Source: an uncultured bacterium
Lineage (GTDB): Bacteria; Cyanobacteriota; Vampirovibrionia; Gastranaerophilales; Gastranaerophilaceae
Direction: 5' to 3'
Assembly (NCBI GenBank): GCA_902797985.1
Contig: CADBUZ010000008.1
Coordinates: 1-64,000, forward strand
DNA: 64,000 bases
The first letter of the stretch is position 1, and each line of letters begins with the position of its first letter. Below are positions 32,485 through 41,000 of this stretch, in pieces. The notes under the pieces were generated by a model. It saw only the letters and a program-made list of their open reading frames with translations, was not told the origin of the DNA and made no database searches. The position numbers and the translations under genes were made by a program.

Positions 32485-33855
32485 TTATTTCGTATTTTGT
32501 TGAATAGGTAAAGAACGTTCAAGATAAATAGTACTATCTTCTAAAGATTTTTCTTGTTTTTGTTCAACTTTTCCTTCTTCTCCGGATTTTTTGATGTCAG
32601 CTTTTTTATTGCTTTCTGCACTTGCTACAGGTGCATTCAAGTAATCAGGAATAGGTTCGCCACATTCTTTTAAAAGAATTTTTAACCCTTCTTTAAGTTG
32701 AACATCATTTTTGTTTTTTACATCTTCATTTGTTAATTTTACTGCATAGTCTGGTGTGATTCCTTTTTTATGGATATCTGTTCCGCTAGGAGTAAGGTAT
32801 CTTTGGATTGTTATATTAACACCGGCTTCATCAGATAGTTTATTTATTTCTTGTACTAATCCTTTTCCAAAAGTTTGTTCGCCAACCAAGATAGCTCTAC
32901 AGTTATCTTTCATTGCTCCTGAGAAAATCTCACTTGCTGAAGCAGAACCTTTGTTTACCAAAACTACTAAAGGTTTGCCTGTTATTCTAATTTTAGCAGC
33001 TCTTGTAGTATCTTTGTATCCATATCTGTCAACTGTACTAACAATACCACCGCCTTGTAAGAACATATCAGACATTAAAATAGCGTTGCTTAAAAGTCCT
33101 CCCGGGTTTGAACGCAAGTCTAAAATATAACCTTTTTTTGTATTTGAGGTTGATTTAAGAATGTTCAAAACCTCTTGTGATGCGTTTTTGCTAATAAAAG
33201 AACTTAATCTGATATATTGTATACTATCAGGTATTTTTGTTTCAATAGGAGTCTTTGTTGAAACAGATTTGATTTCTATTTCTGCACGAGTAATAGTATA
33301 TGTTTTTGGTTCTACGTCTTTTCTTTTAATAAGCAAAGTTACTTGTGTACCGGAATTACCTCTGATTTTATCGGCAGCTTTGTCAATTGTAATACCTTTT
33401 GTGCTGACTCCGTCAATTTCTAAAATAAGGTCGTCTGTTAGGATGCCGGCTTTATCAGCAGGTGAACCTTCAATAGGTGCAATTACAACAAGGTTACCGT
33501 CTTTCATCCCTATTTGGATACCGATGCCTTGTAATGAACCTTTGATAGAAGATGTTTCTTCTGCAAATTCTTTTGGATCTAAAAATCTTGTGTAAGGGTC
33601 ATTTAAACTTGCAAGCATTGTGTCAATTGCAACATAGGCATCTTCTTTTGTTTTCATTTGATTATCATATCTATGACGCCATATTGCCCAGTCTTGAGAG
33701 TTATCTGTCTGATCAACATATTTTAGGTTAATCAATCTCCAAACTTCATCATATAACTGTGCAGGTGTAACCGCAAAACATGTTTGTAATCCGCTAAATA
33801 ATAGTGCAAAAAACATTCCAAATATTATAAAATTCTTCTTATTTAAAATCTTCAA
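32485..33855 (-). CDS. ctpA: C-terminal processing peptidase (S41), exported
   Basis: This is a periplasmic serine protease with a PDZ domain. The PDZ part (about 95-185) includes GIGIQIG and SPADKAGILTDDLILEIDG. The catalytic Ser is in NKGSASASEIFSGA (near 305) and the Lys in TFGKGLVQE. The start is taken as TTG at 33855, because AGGAGG lies at ideal spacing and the resulting N-terminus, KILNKKNF then a hydrophobic stretch ending TCFA, is a clean signal peptide. An upstream in-frame ATG at 33906 has neither. The C-terminal 60 residues are charged and disordered. Confidence 0.92.
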   Translation of the reverse strand: MKILNKKNFIIFGMFFALLFSGLQTCFAVTPAQLYDEVWRLINLKYVDQTDNSQDWAIWRHRYDNQMKTKEDAYVAIDTMLASLNDPYTRFLDPKEFAEETSSIKGSLQGIGIQIGMKDGNLVVIAPIEGSPADKAGILTDDLILEIDGVSTKGITIDKAADKIRGNSGTQVTLLIKRKDVEPKTYTITRAEIEIKSVSTKTPIETKIPDSIQYIRLSSFISKNASQEVLNILKSTSNTKKGYILDLRSNPGGLLSNAILMSDMFLQGGGIVSTVDRYGYKDTTRAAKIRITGKPLVVLVNKGSASASEIFSGAMKDNCRAILVGEQTFGKGLVQEINKLSDEAGVNITIQRYLTPSGTDIHKKGITPDYAVKLTNEDVKNKNDVQLKEGLKILLKECGEPIPDYLNAPVASAESNKKADIKKSGEEGKVEQKQEKSLEDSTIYLERSLPIQQNTK

Positions 33856-33952
33856 AATAATTCCTCCTACAAACGAGAATATCCCATAATCGATTATACT
33901 TATCATTATACACTAACTAATTTTTATTTCCAATTTTTAATTAAATTTTTAG

Positions 33953-34657
33953 TTATTTTACCCCTAAATAAAATTTTCTCTCAACCTCAGGTAAACGTTC
34001 TATTGCATAACGGAGCATTACCCTAGGCATTTTATTTGCATATTTATCTAAAAAACTGTATAGTTCTTTAATGTCTTGTTTCCCAAGTTCTCTAAGCATC
34101 CATCCAACTGCTTTATGGATTAAATGATGTGGATGATTAAGATATTTTTCTGATAGTTTAATGGTTGGTTCATAAAATCGTTTTTTTATTAAATATTGGG
34201 TAGAAACTATTGCAATTCTTTGTTTCCAGATATGGTTTTTGTTTGATAAATCATATAATATATCTAATTTGTCACGATTGGTGTATACATAATCTCCTAC
34301 TATATTTGGAGCTGATACATCTACTAAGTCCCAATTATTTATGTAATCAGCATTATTCAGATATATTTTGACATAATTTTCTTTTTTGTATTTTTCTGTT
34401 TTATACTTGTGTATTAAAATCATTAAAGCAAGCATTCTAACTTCGTGATAATCATCGTGGAGTAATACTTCTAAATCATTTGTTGATATATTATAATATT
34501 TTTTTGCAATTTTTCTTAAAATAGGAGTTCTGACTCCGTATAATTTATCATTTTCTCCATATCCGCCTTCGGTTACTTGTAAGATTGGAGCAACCCATTT
34601 TGCATAATCTTTCTCTGAATTTGATATGATTTCTTTTATTATTTCTTCAGTTATCAT
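33953..34657 (-). CDS. AlkD-like DNA alkylation repair glycosylase
   Basis: This HEAT-repeat DNA glycosylase family removes alkylated bases. The 234 residues show YGVRTPILRKIAKKY, HEVRMLALMILIHKY, the conserved catalytic-site segment NNWDLVDVSAPNIVG, and KAVGWMLRELGK. The length is as for AlkD. Its start overlaps the end of the LdpA-like gene by 4 bases, so the two are translationally coupled. Confidence 0.92.
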   Translation of the reverse strand: MITEEIIKEIISNSEKDYAKWVAPILQVTEGGYGENDKLYGVRTPILRKIAKKYYNISTNDLEVLLHDDYHEVRMLALMILIHKYKTEKYKKENYVKIYLNNADYINNWDLVDVSAPNIVGDYVYTNRDKLDILYDLSNKNHIWKQRIAIVSTQYLIKKRFYEPTIKLSEKYLNHPHHLIHKAVGWMLRELGKQDIKELYSFLDKYANKMPRVMLRYAIERLPEVERKFYLGVK

Positions 34658-35601
34658 TTTGTACTCATTTCTACTAAATTTTTTGCAATTTTTAATCCTT
34701 CATTAAAAATTGATTCGTTATAAAAATTTTCATTTTTTATATATTGTTTTACTATTTTTCTTGCATAAGAACCTATCGCTATTCCGTTGTAATCAATATT
34801 ACAAAGCTTTGCAAGATCAGATGTTTTAGAGTTTGTCCCTCCTGAGATAAGTGTGTAACATGGCAGACCTTCATCTTGTATAATTTCAGCCATAGCTACA
34901 GCCTGCAAAGTTGTTTTGTAATCATTTTTACTTCCACTCATTGGAATACCGTCTGCTTGAATAATTGTTGTATAGGGTTTCCTATTTTTAATCATTTTTT
35001 TTAATCGTAGAAGAACTTGTTTGTTCCCAAGATTTAATCTGTCTATGCATATTGATAAAATACCATCAAAGGTTTGATTTATAATTTCCCATTTATCCCA
35101 GATATCTTCATCTAATTCAGAAGTTGCGTGTAATTCAATACAATCAATGCCTTTTTCTATTAATATTGGAAGAATTTTGTTTAAATCTTGTTCTGTTTCA
35201 ATCATATTTATTGCATTATTTTGACATCCTTTTTTGCAGATTCCGCAGCCTATGCAATTTTCAGTGATAATAGAATTGTTTTTAATTGCATCATTAGGGC
35301 AAACTTCTTCACATATTCCGCAAAAGTTATATTTTTCGTTGTCAATTTTTGCTTTAAATATGTGTGGATCACCTTTCATTCCGACGCTTACGCAAATATA
35401 TCTGTCTTTGTTTATGCGGGCTTTTTCCAGCCCTCTTTTAGCTGCATCAAGAATTTCAGGTTTTGCACATATATCAAATATTTGTGCTCCGGCCTTTGAA
35501 TATAGTGCAGTTAATCTTTCTACATCCTGTTCGCATTCATTTCCTGCACCACATACAAGTTTAAATACTTTGTTATTCTTATCTAAAAATTCTTTTAGCA
35601 T
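34654..35601 (-). CDS. ldpA: LdpA-like iron-sulfur protein
   Basis: In cyanobacteria LdpA is a redox-active Fe-S protein that adjusts the circadian period to light and redox state. This protein of 315 residues has the same order of parts: an N-terminal FKLVCGAGNE segment with a barrel-like domain, a double 4Fe-4S segment (CGICEEVCPNDAI then CIGCGICKKGCQNNAI), and a C-terminal domain with IQADGIPMSG, ISGGTNSKT and AIGSYARKIV, which I recognise as the LdpA C-terminal domain. The start at 35601 is chosen for its AGGGG ribosome-binding site. No kai genes are seen here, so the role is presumably a general redox or metabolic one. Confidence 0.78.
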   Translation of the reverse strand: MLKEFLDKNNKVFKLVCGAGNECEQDVERLTALYSKAGAQIFDICAKPEILDAAKRGLEKARINKDRYICVSVGMKGDPHIFKAKIDNEKYNFCGICEEVCPNDAIKNNSIITENCIGCGICKKGCQNNAINMIETEQDLNKILPILIEKGIDCIELHATSELDEDIWDKWEIINQTFDGILSICIDRLNLGNKQVLLRLKKMIKNRKPYTTIIQADGIPMSGSKNDYKTTLQAVAMAEIIQDEGLPCYTLISGGTNSKTSDLAKLCNIDYNGIAIGSYARKIVKQYIKNENFYNESIFNEGLKIAKNLVEMSTK

Positions 35602-35660
35602 AATACCCCTATCAAAAATATTATACACTTAATAAAATTGAAGTGATATACTGATGATTA

Positions 35661-36881
35661 ATGAATAGAGTGAAAAAGATAGTTTTTATAATATTTTGCA
35701 CAGCTTTTCTCTCAATAAATTGTCTTGCATCTGAAGGGAAAGTTCTTGATACAATTGTGCTGGAGAAAACTGAACCTCCTTTCGAAACGGAAGTTATAGA
35801 AGAAGATTATCTTGAAGATAATATAGAAGAAGAACCTGCGCCTAAAATAATACGAACTGATAAAACATTAAAAGAAAAAATTAATGATGTTTTTAATCTT
35901 CAAGTTTCTGATAATGAACACATTGAATATCTTTTAGACAGTATCCTTACTAAAAAATTCGATAAAGGTCCGTTTGATAACGTAGGAATATGGGGACTTT
36001 GGCGAGGTGGAATGACTGAAACCTTTGTAAAGTCAAACAATCATACAAATGTTAATTATGATGTATTGGAAACGCGTCTGCATGGAACTTTTAAAAATAA
36101 AAAAACTTCCTTTGTTATAACAACAAGGTACGTTCCGCAAAAAGAGTTTAAGTTTATGCAGAATTTGTTTTCTGACGTATTTATAAGACATAGATTTAAT
36201 AAACATGCTGTTCTCACTATTGGTAATACCAGAACTCATACAGGGGAAGAAGGTAGCTGGAGTGAACTTTTAATACCGTTTTATCAAAGGTCACAAATAA
36301 GCAGACAATTTGGGAATATAAGAAAAGTTGGTGTTCGTTTATCCGGTGAATTTAAGTATATGGACTATGATATAGCCGGAAATTCGTCAGGTACTTATTT
36401 TACATCGTTTTTCCCCGGCGCAGAATTTTGCGGATGGTTAAACTTTAAACCGCTTGCAAACACAAATGGAAAATATGGTGATTTAAAGATTGGCGGTGGA
36501 ATAACTGCCGGCAGGCGACATTTTAATTACAATAATATTGGGGTTTATGTAGGTTATAAATATAAGAGGTTTAAGGCTGATTTTGAATTTGCAAACGGAG
36601 ATGGTTATAACGGAAGAATGGGACCTGCAAATATCCACGCAAGAGGATATTACACTACTCTTTATTATGATTTAACAAAAAAATTACAATTAGTTGCGCG
36701 ATTTGATGAATTTACTCCTAATTGTAATAATTCCGCTCACAGAACCCGTGAATATTCAACAGGGTTAAATTATTTCATAAAAGGACAAGCACTAAAAGTA
36801 ATGTTAAATTACGTGTTTAGAGAAGATTCTTCTCTCGGAAACTCTCATAGGATAATAATTGGAACGCAAGTTGTGTTATAA
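35661..36881 (+). CDS. Outer-membrane beta-barrel (porin-like) protein
   Basis: A signal peptide (about 1-23, ending CLAS) is followed by an acidic disordered stretch (about 40-65). From about 105 to the end come alternating aromatic/hydrophobic strands typical of a barrel, for example NVGIWGLWRGGM, KTSFVITTRYVP, GVYVGYKYKRFKADFEF and LQLVARFDEF. It resembles phosphate-selective porin (OprO/P)-like proteins in style, but the family is not certain. Its existence indicates an outer membrane. It overlaps the convergent recO gene by 6 bases. Confidence 0.75.
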   Translation: MNRVKKIVFIIFCTAFLSINCLASEGKVLDTIVLEKTEPPFETEVIEEDYLEDNIEEEPAPKIIRTDKTLKEKINDVFNLQVSDNEHIEYLLDSILTKKFDKGPFDNVGIWGLWRGGMTETFVKSNNHTNVNYDVLETRLHGTFKNKKTSFVITTRYVPQKEFKFMQNLFSDVFIRHRFNKHAVLTIGNTRTHTGEEGSWSELLIPFYQRSQISRQFGNIRKVGVRLSGEFKYMDYDIAGNSSGTYFTSFFPGAEFCGWLNFKPLANTNGKYGDLKIGGGITAGRRHFNYNNIGVYVGYKYKRFKADFEFANGDGYNGRMGPANIHARGYYTTLYYDLTKKLQLVARFDEFTPNCNNSAHRTREYSTGLNYFIKGQALKVMLNYVFREDSSLGNSHRIIIGTQVVL

Positions 36882-37640
36882 AACCTCTGCTAATACTTTA
36901 TCTGTTTTAAATCGTTTATCTGTGTGTGCTGAAATATATTCTTTTAATAAATTAAAACAGGCAGAACAAACTTTATCCGTTGCTTTTTCGTCATAATCAC
37001 TTTTATAATCAAAATCAAATTGGAGCATAGCAGTTAAGAAATCTCGAAGTTTATAATGTAGTTTTAATGGGATATGAAGATGTGAATTACATTCAGAGCA
37101 AAAAACTCCGCATCTTTCTTTTGAAAAATACATAGCTTCATCTATTATACGTTTGCCACAATGCAAGCAAGTGTCCAGTTCCGGGATTATTCCTGATATT
37201 AACATCATTTTTAGTTGAAATTTAATAACAGAAATAAGTATGTCTTTTTTTTCTTTCGCTTCTGATATGTGATTTAGTGCGGAATAAAGTAGATTATATG
37301 TTTCTTTTGAGCAGGGATCGTTTTCTAAGCCAAAATTAGAAACAATTTCTGATATGTAAGAAGAACACATTAGTTTAAGCATATCTTTACGAATTCCTTT
37401 GAAGGAATTTATTGTATTAGCTTGACAAATCGTATCAAGATTTCTTCCTCTTGAAAATTGTAAGGTGTTTGCAATTAATGAATCCATTCTTCCGCCAAGC
37501 TTGCTTTTAGGTTTCTTGACCCCTTTTGCAACAGAGCGAATAATGCCTTTGTCTTTAGAATACATGACAACGATTTTATCGGCATCACTAAGATTATAAG
37601 AGCGCAAATTGATTGCATCAGTTGTGTAATTCTTATCCAT
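36876..37640 (-). CDS. recO: DNA repair protein RecO
   Basis: RecO anneals DNA and loads RecA with RecF/RecR. The N-terminal OB fold reads YTTDAINLRSYNLSDADKIV and then GIIRSVAKGVKKPKSKLGGR, which is typical. The zinc motif is present as CLHCGKR and CSEC (about residues 155 and 180). The length of 254 is normal. The ATG at 37640 has GGGAG upstream and is preferred to the ATG at 37652. Confidence 0.92.
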   Translation of the reverse strand: MDKNYTTDAINLRSYNLSDADKIVVMYSKDKGIIRSVAKGVKKPKSKLGGRMDSLIANTLQFSRGRNLDTICQANTINSFKGIRKDMLKLMCSSYISEIVSNFGLENDPCSKETYNLLYSALNHISEAKEKKDILISVIKFQLKMMLISGIIPELDTCLHCGKRIIDEAMYFSKERCGVFCSECNSHLHIPLKLHYKLRDFLTAMLQFDFDYKSDYDEKATDKVCSACFNLLKEYISAHTDKRFKTDKVLAEVL

Positions 37641-37713
37641 CAAATCTCCCATAAATATTTTATTCTTAAATAAACCGTATGTCTATATGTAAATTATTAA
37701 GAATTTATTTCTA

Positions 37714-37742
37714 TTCACATTCAATTATGTTTTAGATATAAT
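37714..37742 (+). promoter_or_regulatory. Sigma-70 promoter of pgk
   Basis: TTCACA (37714-37719) and TATAAT (37737-37742) are separated by 17 bp, 35 bases before the ATG. This is the best housekeeping promoter match I found in the window. Confidence 0.75.
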
Positions 37743-37776
37743 CAAATTGCTGAGTAAATAAGAAAGGGACTATAAA

Positions 37777-38979
37777 ATGAAAAAATCAGTAAAAGATTTA
37801 GGTGACGTTAAAGGTAAAAGAGCATTAGTAAGAGTTGATGTCAATGTACCTTTAGACGCTGACAAAAATGTAACAGATGATACAAGAATACAAGCTATCA
37901 TCCCTACAGTTAGATACTTACAAGAAAAAGGCGCAAAAATTATTCTTATGGCTCATTTAGGCAGACCAAAAGGAGAATGGAATCCTGAATTTTCATTAGC
38001 ACCTGTTGCAAAACATATGTCAAAAGTTTTAGGTGAAGATGTTTTATTTGTTTCTAAACCGGTAGGAGAAGGTGCTGCTGAAGAGTTAGCTAATTTAAAA
38101 GACGGTCAAGTAGCATTATTAGAAAATATTAGATATTACAAAGCTGAAGAAGCAAAAGATGATGATATGACGTTTGCAGAAGAATTAGCAAAACTTGGTG
38201 ATTTCTATGTAAACGATGCATTTGGTGCTGCTCACAGAAAACATACTTCAACAGCAAAAGTTGCTAAGTTATTATCACCTGCAGTTTCAGGTTTGTTAAT
38301 GGAAAAAGAATTAAGATGTTTATCTCAAGCATTAGATAATCCTACAAGACCATTCACAGCTGTTGTTGGCGGTGCTAAAGTTTCTTCAAAAATCGGTGTT
38401 TTAGAAAACTTGTTAGATAAAGTTGATAATATGATTATCGGTGGCGGTATGGCTTATACTTTTGTAAAAGCAAATGGCGGCAAAATCGGTAATTCAATTT
38501 GCGAAGACGATCAAATCGACACAGCTAAAGCAATTGAAAAGAAAGCACAAGAAAAAGGTGTTAAACTTGTTATGGCAACAGATGTATTAGTTACAGACGA
38601 TTTTTCAGGTAACGGTACTAACAAGTTCGTTAAAATTAATGAAATTCCTGACGGATTTGAAGGTGTTGACGCAGGTGAAGCATCAAGAAAAGCATTCGCT
38701 GACGTTTTGAAATCATCAAAAACTATTTTGATGAACGGTCCTGTCGGTGCATTTGAAAATCCTGCTTTTGCAGAAGGAACAAAAGCTGTTTTAGCTGCTG
38801 TAGTTGATGCAACTAAAAATGGTGCAACTTCTGTTATCGGTGGTGGGGATTCAGTTTCCGCAGCTAAGAAATTCTTCTCTGCTGATGACTTTACTCACGT
38901 TTCAACCGGTGGCGGCGCTTCATTAGAATTTATTGAAGGTAAAGTTTTGCCTGGTGTTGATGCATTAGACGAAGCTTAA
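37777..38979 (+). CDS. pgk: Phosphoglycerate kinase
   Basis: Pgk makes ATP and 3-phosphoglycerate in glycolysis. The 400 residues are full length: RVDVNVPLD, MAHLGRPKGE, FVNDAFG-like YVNDAFGAAHRKHTST, VVGGAKVSSKIGVLENL, the hinge MNGPVGAFE and the ATP-site GGGDSVSA. AAAGGGA precedes the ATG, and a strong promoter and terminator bracket the gene. Codon use is more biased than in its neighbours, which fits high expression. Confidence 0.98.
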   Translation: MKKSVKDLGDVKGKRALVRVDVNVPLDADKNVTDDTRIQAIIPTVRYLQEKGAKIILMAHLGRPKGEWNPEFSLAPVAKHMSKVLGEDVLFVSKPVGEGAAEELANLKDGQVALLENIRYYKAEEAKDDDMTFAEELAKLGDFYVNDAFGAAHRKHTSTAKVAKLLSPAVSGLLMEKELRCLSQALDNPTRPFTAVVGGAKVSSKIGVLENLLDKVDNMIIGGGMAYTFVKANGGKIGNSICEDDQIDTAKAIEKKAQEKGVKLVMATDVLVTDDFSGNGTNKFVKINEIPDGFEGVDAGEASRKAFADVLKSSKTILMNGPVGAFENPAFAEGTKAVLAAVVDATKNGATSVIGGGDSVSAAKKFFSADDFTHVSTGGGASLEFIEGKVLPGVDALDEA

Positions 38980-38996
38980 TCAGATAGATTTTATAT

Positions 38997-39033
38997 AAAA
39001 TAGGGGTGATTTTTATAATCACCTCTATTTTTT
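38997..39033 (+). terminator. Intrinsic terminator of pgk
   Basis: A stem pairs AATAGGGGTGATT with AATCACCTCTATT (one G-T) around 5 bases and is followed by TTTTTTA. It begins 18 bases after the pgk stop codon. Confidence 0.9.
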
Positions 39034-39039
39034 ATCTCA

Positions 39040-39057
39040 ATTGTAAAGTTTTGTAAT
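39040..39057. promoter_or_regulatory. HLR1-like box upstream of the MGMSASQ gene
   Basis: On the minus strand the site reads ATTACAAA-AC-TTTACAAT. It matches the HLR1 consensus except for A instead of G/T at the first position. It ends 82 bases before the ATG at 39139, nearly the same spacing as at 4875. The 14 bases GTAAAGTTTTGTAA are identical in both. Confidence 0.55.
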
Positions 39058-39138
39058 GATTTCCTTTAAAATATTAAAGTTCAAATGAAAATGTGCCGTT
39101 AATTATTCCAAAGGGAATAAAACTAAGGAGACTACATT

Positions 39139-40050
39139 ATGGGTATGTCAGCGTCACAGGCACGTTTACTATCTTTAACAGCTAGAATGCACGATCTTGA
39201 ATTTCAAGCTCAGGCTATCCAGTATTCTAAGCTTGATTTAGTAGACTCAAAAAGTGAAGTATATGATGAATACCTTGAAGCACTTGATTCTACAAAATAT
39301 CAAATGGCTGTAGTAACTGCTGACGGTAATAAGTTCCAAGATATTACTTATACAAATATGATAATGTCAAATACCGGTGGTGTACACTCTATGTATATTA
39401 TAACCGGACCAAAAGGAGAAGTTTTACTGCCGGAACAAATCGCTGCAAAATTAGGACCTTCTCCTAGTAATCAAGATTTTAAAGAATTTCCAAATTTTGA
39501 TGATTTTATGCTTACTGTTGCAAAAAATTATTTGTATTCAAGCAGACTTGATATAACAGAAGATAATGAATATATTAGTGAAATGAAATCAGATGGTAAC
39601 TATGATTATTGGAAAGGAGTATATTATCAAATCATAGGTTACAATGATGAAAAAGGAACTCCAATTGCAGGCAGAGGATTCAGTCCTATTAGCAGAGAAA
39701 ATGCTACGGATAGAGGATGGCTGGAAAAGGCACTAAATAGTGGTGAATGTCAACTATTCAAAATGACTAAAGAAACAATTTCTGTTGATAATGGAAAGAT
39801 GAATATCTTTGCTGAAACGGGTCTTGGAGTTGATCAAGATTTAGCTGAAGTTTCTAATACTGAACTTATTGAAATGGCAACTATTGAATATGAAAAAGCT
39901 ATAAAAGATATTGATTCAAAAGAAACTAAGCTTGATTTACAACTTTCACACATTGATCAACAACACAATGCCTTAAAAACAGAATATGATGCTGTTAAAC
40001 AAATCGTTAGTAAGAATATTGACAGATCATTCAAGAGTTTTAATGCATAG
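39139..40050 (+). CDS. Lineage-specific MGMSASQ-family protein with variable middle
   Basis: The first 25 residues (MGMSASQARLLSLTARMHD, then LEFQAQ) and the last 60 (a charged helix ending KNIDRSFKSFNA) match the protein at 25786-27716. The middle (about 45-235) is unrelated to that protein's beta-helix and is not recognised. There is no signal peptide or membrane segment. Conserved helical ends around a variable core recall flagellin, hook-associated or type III-secreted proteins; that is an analogy only. TAAGGAG gives a strong start. It has its own HLR1-like box and terminator, so it is regulated alone. Confidence 0.75.
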   Translation: MGMSASQARLLSLTARMHDLEFQAQAIQYSKLDLVDSKSEVYDEYLEALDSTKYQMAVVTADGNKFQDITYTNMIMSNTGGVHSMYIITGPKGEVLLPEQIAAKLGPSPSNQDFKEFPNFDDFMLTVAKNYLYSSRLDITEDNEYISEMKSDGNYDYWKGVYYQIIGYNDEKGTPIAGRGFSPISRENATDRGWLEKALNSGECQLFKMTKETISVDNGKMNIFAETGLGVDQDLAEVSNTELIEMATIEYEKAIKDIDSKETKLDLQLSHIDQQHNALKTEYDAVKQIVSKNIDRSFKSFNA

Positions 40051-40084
40051 TAAATTATTTAGCAAGTTATAAGTATTACTATTG

Positions 40085-40115
40085 AAAAGGACAATCATTT
40101 TGATTGTTCTTTTTG
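40085..40115 (+). terminator. Intrinsic terminator
   Basis: AAAGGACAATCA (40086-40097) pairs with TGATTGTTCTTT, one G-T, around TTT and is followed by T-rich sequence. It ends the MGMSASQ transcript. Confidence 0.85.
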
Positions 40116-40120
40116 TATTA

Positions 40121-40855
40121 TTATTCAACATCAATGAATTTATGAACTTGAGGGATTAATCTTACATATTTATAATCTTTTACGAATTTTTCAAAGGTTT
40201 GCATCATTATGTCAGAGTTTATAGCCGGCTTATTTTCTATCATTCTCGGCTGTAATATTATTTCAAAATTATATTTTTTCGCAAGGTTTATTGTATTTAT
40301 AATTTCTTCTTCTAAAATATTGTCATCAAAAACAACTTTGGCAAAAAAGTTATTATTATTAATGGAAAAAGGTATTTTATTTTTACCTAAAGTTGATGAT
40401 ACGACAGAAAAGAATTTGTCGTGTAAATCAAATGCGTTTTCTATTCCTGAACAGCTTGGAAGTTTTACGTCCCCTGCAATAATATCTGTATAAGGTAGTA
40501 TTATTTTTGCATTATCGTCTATTGTTGCATTAGTTTCCAAATAATATTTAATATCAATCATTGGCATGAATTCTTTTAAAAAATCAACCCATATTAATGG
40601 TTCTCCTCCTGTAAGAGAAATAGAATGAGTTGATTTTATATCAAAATTATTTTTTATGTATTCTGCCAATTCTTCAGGCGTAAATTCAAAATAAGTGTTT
40701 TTGTCATTAATATTTGTAGGATAATAATCTGTATCGCAATAACAGCATTGCAGATTACATGCGCAAAATCTTATAAAAATTTGTTTGCATCCAATATATA
40801 AACCTTCTCCTTGAATAGATGAAAATATTTCTTTTATTTTTGCTTTGTTATCCAT
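40121..40855 (-). CDS. queE: 7-carboxy-7-deazaguanine synthase QueE
   Basis: QueE is a radical SAM enzyme that forms the deazaguanine core of queuosine. The diagnostic N-terminus FSSIQGEGLYIG is followed by the cluster motif CNLQCCYCDTDY (Cys33, Cys37, Cys40) and SLTGGEPLI. The 244-residue length is normal, with some extra residues in the middle. It is monocistronic and complements queH at 14776. Confidence 0.94.
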   Translation of the reverse strand: MDNKAKIKEIFSSIQGEGLYIGCKQIFIRFCACNLQCCYCDTDYYPTNINDKNTYFEFTPEELAEYIKNNFDIKSTHSISLTGGEPLIWVDFLKEFMPMIDIKYYLETNATIDDNAKIILPYTDIIAGDVKLPSCSGIENAFDLHDKFFSVVSSTLGKNKIPFSINNNNFFAKVVFDDNILEEEIINTINLAKKYNFEIILQPRMIENKPAINSDIMMQTFEKFVKDYKYVRLIPQVHKFIDVE

Positions 40856-41000
40856 ATTTAAATATTATCACGAAAATCATTGATTTTTAAATGTCTATAA
40901 CTACAGTTGTGTTTAAAAATTTTTTACATAAGCTTTATTCTGTATCATATTTGGTTTATTATAGTTGTGTTATATTGTGTATATAAATAAAGGGATTTTT

